NCBI GenBank assembly: GCA_921293015.1
Contig: OV121087.1
Location: 3,918,501 to 3,982,500, forward strand
Reading direction: 5' to 3'
Length of the DNA: 64,000 bases
From: Phorcus lineatus
Lineage: Eukaryota; Mollusca; Gastropoda; Trochida; Trochidae
Positions 61,141 through 64,000 of this stretch are shown piece by piece. Both the position numbers and the translations under genes were made by a program. Under the pieces are notes generated by a model. That model was not told the DNA's origin and ran no database searches. It saw only the letters and a program-made list of their open reading frames with translations. Numbering within the stretch: the stretch's first letter is position 1; every line of letters starts with the position of its first letter.

Positions 61141-64000
61141 TAATACAATATCTCCAAACATTTTCAATATAAAATATCGACGTACATGACTCGAAACAAT
61201 TATCACACATACAGTTACACTAATCAATCATTGATAGAAAACGATTCTATGAAACAATTTTATTTACTTCTGAGGGATTTTTACCGAAACTCACAAGTAA
61301 ACCACATATATCGCTTGTGTAAGAAAAAGAGGATGCTAAACGACCTTCCATTCAATGATATGTTATTAAACGACTAAAATGATACGATATCGTTCACGAG
61401 TTTAAAGGAAAATAGCATTAAGTGTGTTTAGTATTCTGTTTATTACTTACCCACATGAACCAAGCATTATTCCCCACGCTGAGCTGAAAGCTAAAATTCC
61501 TGCAACTTGGCTGCCTTTGTGACGGCGGGGCTAATATTGTGAGGGTACAAGTACACACTATTGTGACGTCATACGTGTATCGGCACTACTATAGTTTGAT
61601 ATTGTGGAATAGATAATACACTGGGCGCGTAATTACAAATGATATCCACATTTTAGATATGGTTACAACCGAATCGTCAAAATGCTTTTGCAGCATCAGT
61701 TAGTAACCTTAGAGTTCTTTTGCATTTAAAAAGAACAATAATAACAATTCGATGACGTCACAATGTTAATAAGGTAATAATGCCTTGCAACGTCACAAAG
61801 CTTTGACCTCACTGTTCAAGATGTAAGGGGCAGTTTTACAATTAGAGTTAGATATTACTGAAAACGGTTGTTGAAGACTGATTTGGGGTGATAAGAGAAA
61901 TCTCGTTTCTTCTGATACCATATATATCAACATTCGTTGGTTAAAGTAAAAATATTATCGGCGAGCTTCAGATAGTGCTTACTATAATTAACTCGTGTTG
62001 ATTGATTTGACATCAGGAGACACTTAGGTGAATTCCTCTATTTCATTGAAAATTTATTTTCATAGTTGTTCGTGTCACCGCATAAGATCAATTTTGTACT
62101 TATGTTATTTCCCACATATAGAAAGACACATTTTCACATAATCAATTATATAGATTTTGATGTAAAATTGTTGAAGAGATGTAATTTCGAAATGACGGTC
62201 CTGTTATTTGTATTTAATATAAATTTTATTTTCATTATGACGCTGATGCATATCGAAGGGTTGTCTAATAGGTTTATACTTTAACTTTGTACTATAAAAT
62301 TGTAATAGACGGCTTTTAATATTGACATATTGTTTACTGAACGTGCATGTGCATCGCCAAATTCCACGGACTTTTCTTTGCATGTATTCAAGGGTTTCTA
62401 GCAAATGTGTCGTTTATATTCAGAAGGCTAAATTCACACAAACACTTGTGATTTACCCTTGTCTCATTTTAAGCAATAAAACTTAACGCAAGATGTTTAT
62501 AAACTCTGCGCCCTTGAAATGTGATGGCAATTCTTTAGAGGGTTGAGGTCAGAAAAGCTTTTCAAATTCTTCTTTGTTTGCTTTCTTCACGATATCGTTT
62601 TTGACAATGCAATGATCAATGGTTGGTTTAAAAAATGACAAAAAACGGCAGTGAAATAGGTAATATTGGATTTATCTTTGACAACTTGGAACGATGATAT
62701 TTTTGGGCACTCACTTGTTGAGTTCTGACATTTATGCACTATATTTTCTCAATTTTGTGTAATGTATCAGAATAATTTATATTTATTTGAATCAATTACA
62801 CGTCACATCGCTTGAACCCAATGTCCAGTAGAGCTGCCTGACAAAATTCAAAACGTACTCATATAGAGTCATTAATGTTAAAAGTAATGATAATGTTCGT
62901 TAAGAAAGGTTATCTCAACAGAAAGCCACATTTGTATTTCCTATATTTTGAAAATGCGAACAAATATATTATAATAATTCACATATGCATTGTACTTAAA
63001 GCACTAGGGCGTATCTTTTTGTTTGCGCTAGCGAAATCATTACGTCATTGTTGACATCCTTGATGGATTGGTGAACTAACATTTGAAAACGTCATTATGT
63101 TATTTCTAACATTATTGAACTTTGTCCACAATGTGGTTAAACGTCAATTCTTTGTATGGTTATCATTGGAAGTAATTTGTCTGTGACATCTCATTACAAT
63201 GACTGGAAACGTCGATGTCGTTCACTGGTAAAATGTTGCATTTGACATAGATGTCCTAACATCAATGTCGTTGGAATGAATCCCTTACAAGTTTAATATG
63301 CATTCAAGTCATGGAAATCCAAGAAGTAATGAAGCTTGCTAAATTGATTGACACTAATACATATTGATGCTATCAATACACACTTGGTTCTTATCAAAAC
63401 TATCAGCCACCAACTGGCCTAGTGTTTTCTCCCTGAGTTGCCATGTGACAGTTTGAATGACAGCCAAGTTCTTACCCTTTTCTCTTGACATCAGTTTGTC
63501 ATTCAAACACCATTTAGCATAGCATTTCACGAAAACCTTTTTAAAAACTTTTTATCGAAGATTTATGTGTCATATAATTGAACCTGTGAGTTTTATACTA
63601 TGAATTATTTGAATAAATACTAACTAATTATGAAATAGTTTCTCTCATTTACGTTCTTCCCTGTAGTAACAGAAACATTTTTGTTGGTTAAAGATAGTCA
63701 CTGAAAATATGTGAAGAAGTTTAAAGGTTTAATTATATTTGCCTTGATTCCGTCTGTTCGTTTGTAAACATGCAAAACGGCAACCACCATAGAGGTTTTA
63801 ACCTGTGAATCTGAAACGTGTAACTCTATAGTTGAACGCCAAGCATATTTAGACAACAGCGATTTTACCATTAAACTGAGTTAACGAGGAATGAATTCTC
63901 ACTTTGTAGCTTACTAGATTTTCGTATGTTGGTCATGCCATATAGAGTTTTGGGATGATGTCAATGAATAATTGTTCATACTCGTGTGAACCTTATTGAA
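61141..64000. other. Unassigned sequence to the window end
   Basis: Short frames only (62-72 codons, for example at 61186-61377 and 62066-62284). A slightly GC-richer patch at about 61450-61570 and two perfect TGACGTCA palindromes (61564-61571 and 61753-61760) are present. These match the cAMP-response element, but no gene start could be identified, so a regulatory role is not claimed. A 12-bp inverted repeat (GTTTGAATGACA at 63451-63462, reversed at 63497-63508) is also seen. Confidence 0.4.

Noticed and set aside
61564..61760. Promoter suggested by two TGACGTCA palindromes
   Set aside because: No gene start is identifiable nearby, and such 8-mers are expected occasionally by chance; another occurs at 59664.

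Overview
This window is eukaryotic, AT-rich, non-coding DNA with no intact host gene that I can support. It has no bacterial gene packing, no operons and no long open frames. What can be read is repeats and dead mobile elements. The best hint to the organism is a tRNA-derived SINE with a (GTGAG)n tract next to a 'TTAACGCCGC' block, a layout I associate with gastropod molluscs, especially abalone- and topshell-like vetigastropods. A second SINE with an (ATT)n tail also fits a mollusc. This is an inference, not a species identification. The window could be a gene-poor region or the inside of a very large intron.

1-24.7 kb: AT-rich sequence with two long (AT)n arrays (1983-2061, 4239-4325), three local tandem duplications (units of about 237, 224 and 155 bp), five same-direction copies of a ~200-bp unidentified repeat (called R5 here; 3.9, 4.9, 10.2, 14.9 and 16.9 kb), a decayed mariner transposase (6.5-7.2 kb, minus), an old ATT-tailed SINE (8.2 kb) and an old GTGAG-type SINE (18.2 kb).

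24.7-54.5 kb: two successive, diverged copies of one large segment lie head to tail with a period of about 14 kb (copy B 24.75-36.9 kb, copy C 38.8-54.5 kb). Matching anchors occur in the same order in both. Lineage-specific insertions distinguish them. Copy B has a 33-bp minisatellite (26.7 kb), a SINE at 30.3 kb and a SINE with a target-site duplication at 34.8 kb. Copy C has a Tc1-like transposase remnant (40.6-41.3 kb) and a 3.2-kb satellite of about 61 units of 52 bp (48.4-51.5 kb). The satellite carries a 23-unit (1196-bp) higher-order duplication and a 104-bp dimer pattern.

54.5-64 kb: a second, smaller segmental duplication (55.5-57.2 and 59.9-61.1 kb), a broken Tc1-like transposase (58.3-58.9 kb, minus), a MITE-like palindrome (59.35-59.52 kb) and unassigned sequence.

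No genes work together here. The biology visible is genome turnover: segmental duplication, satellite expansion, and decay of mariner/Tc1 and SINE insertions. Short open frames scattered through the window are mostly products of microsatellites, minisatellites or transposon shadows, and I do not call them genes.
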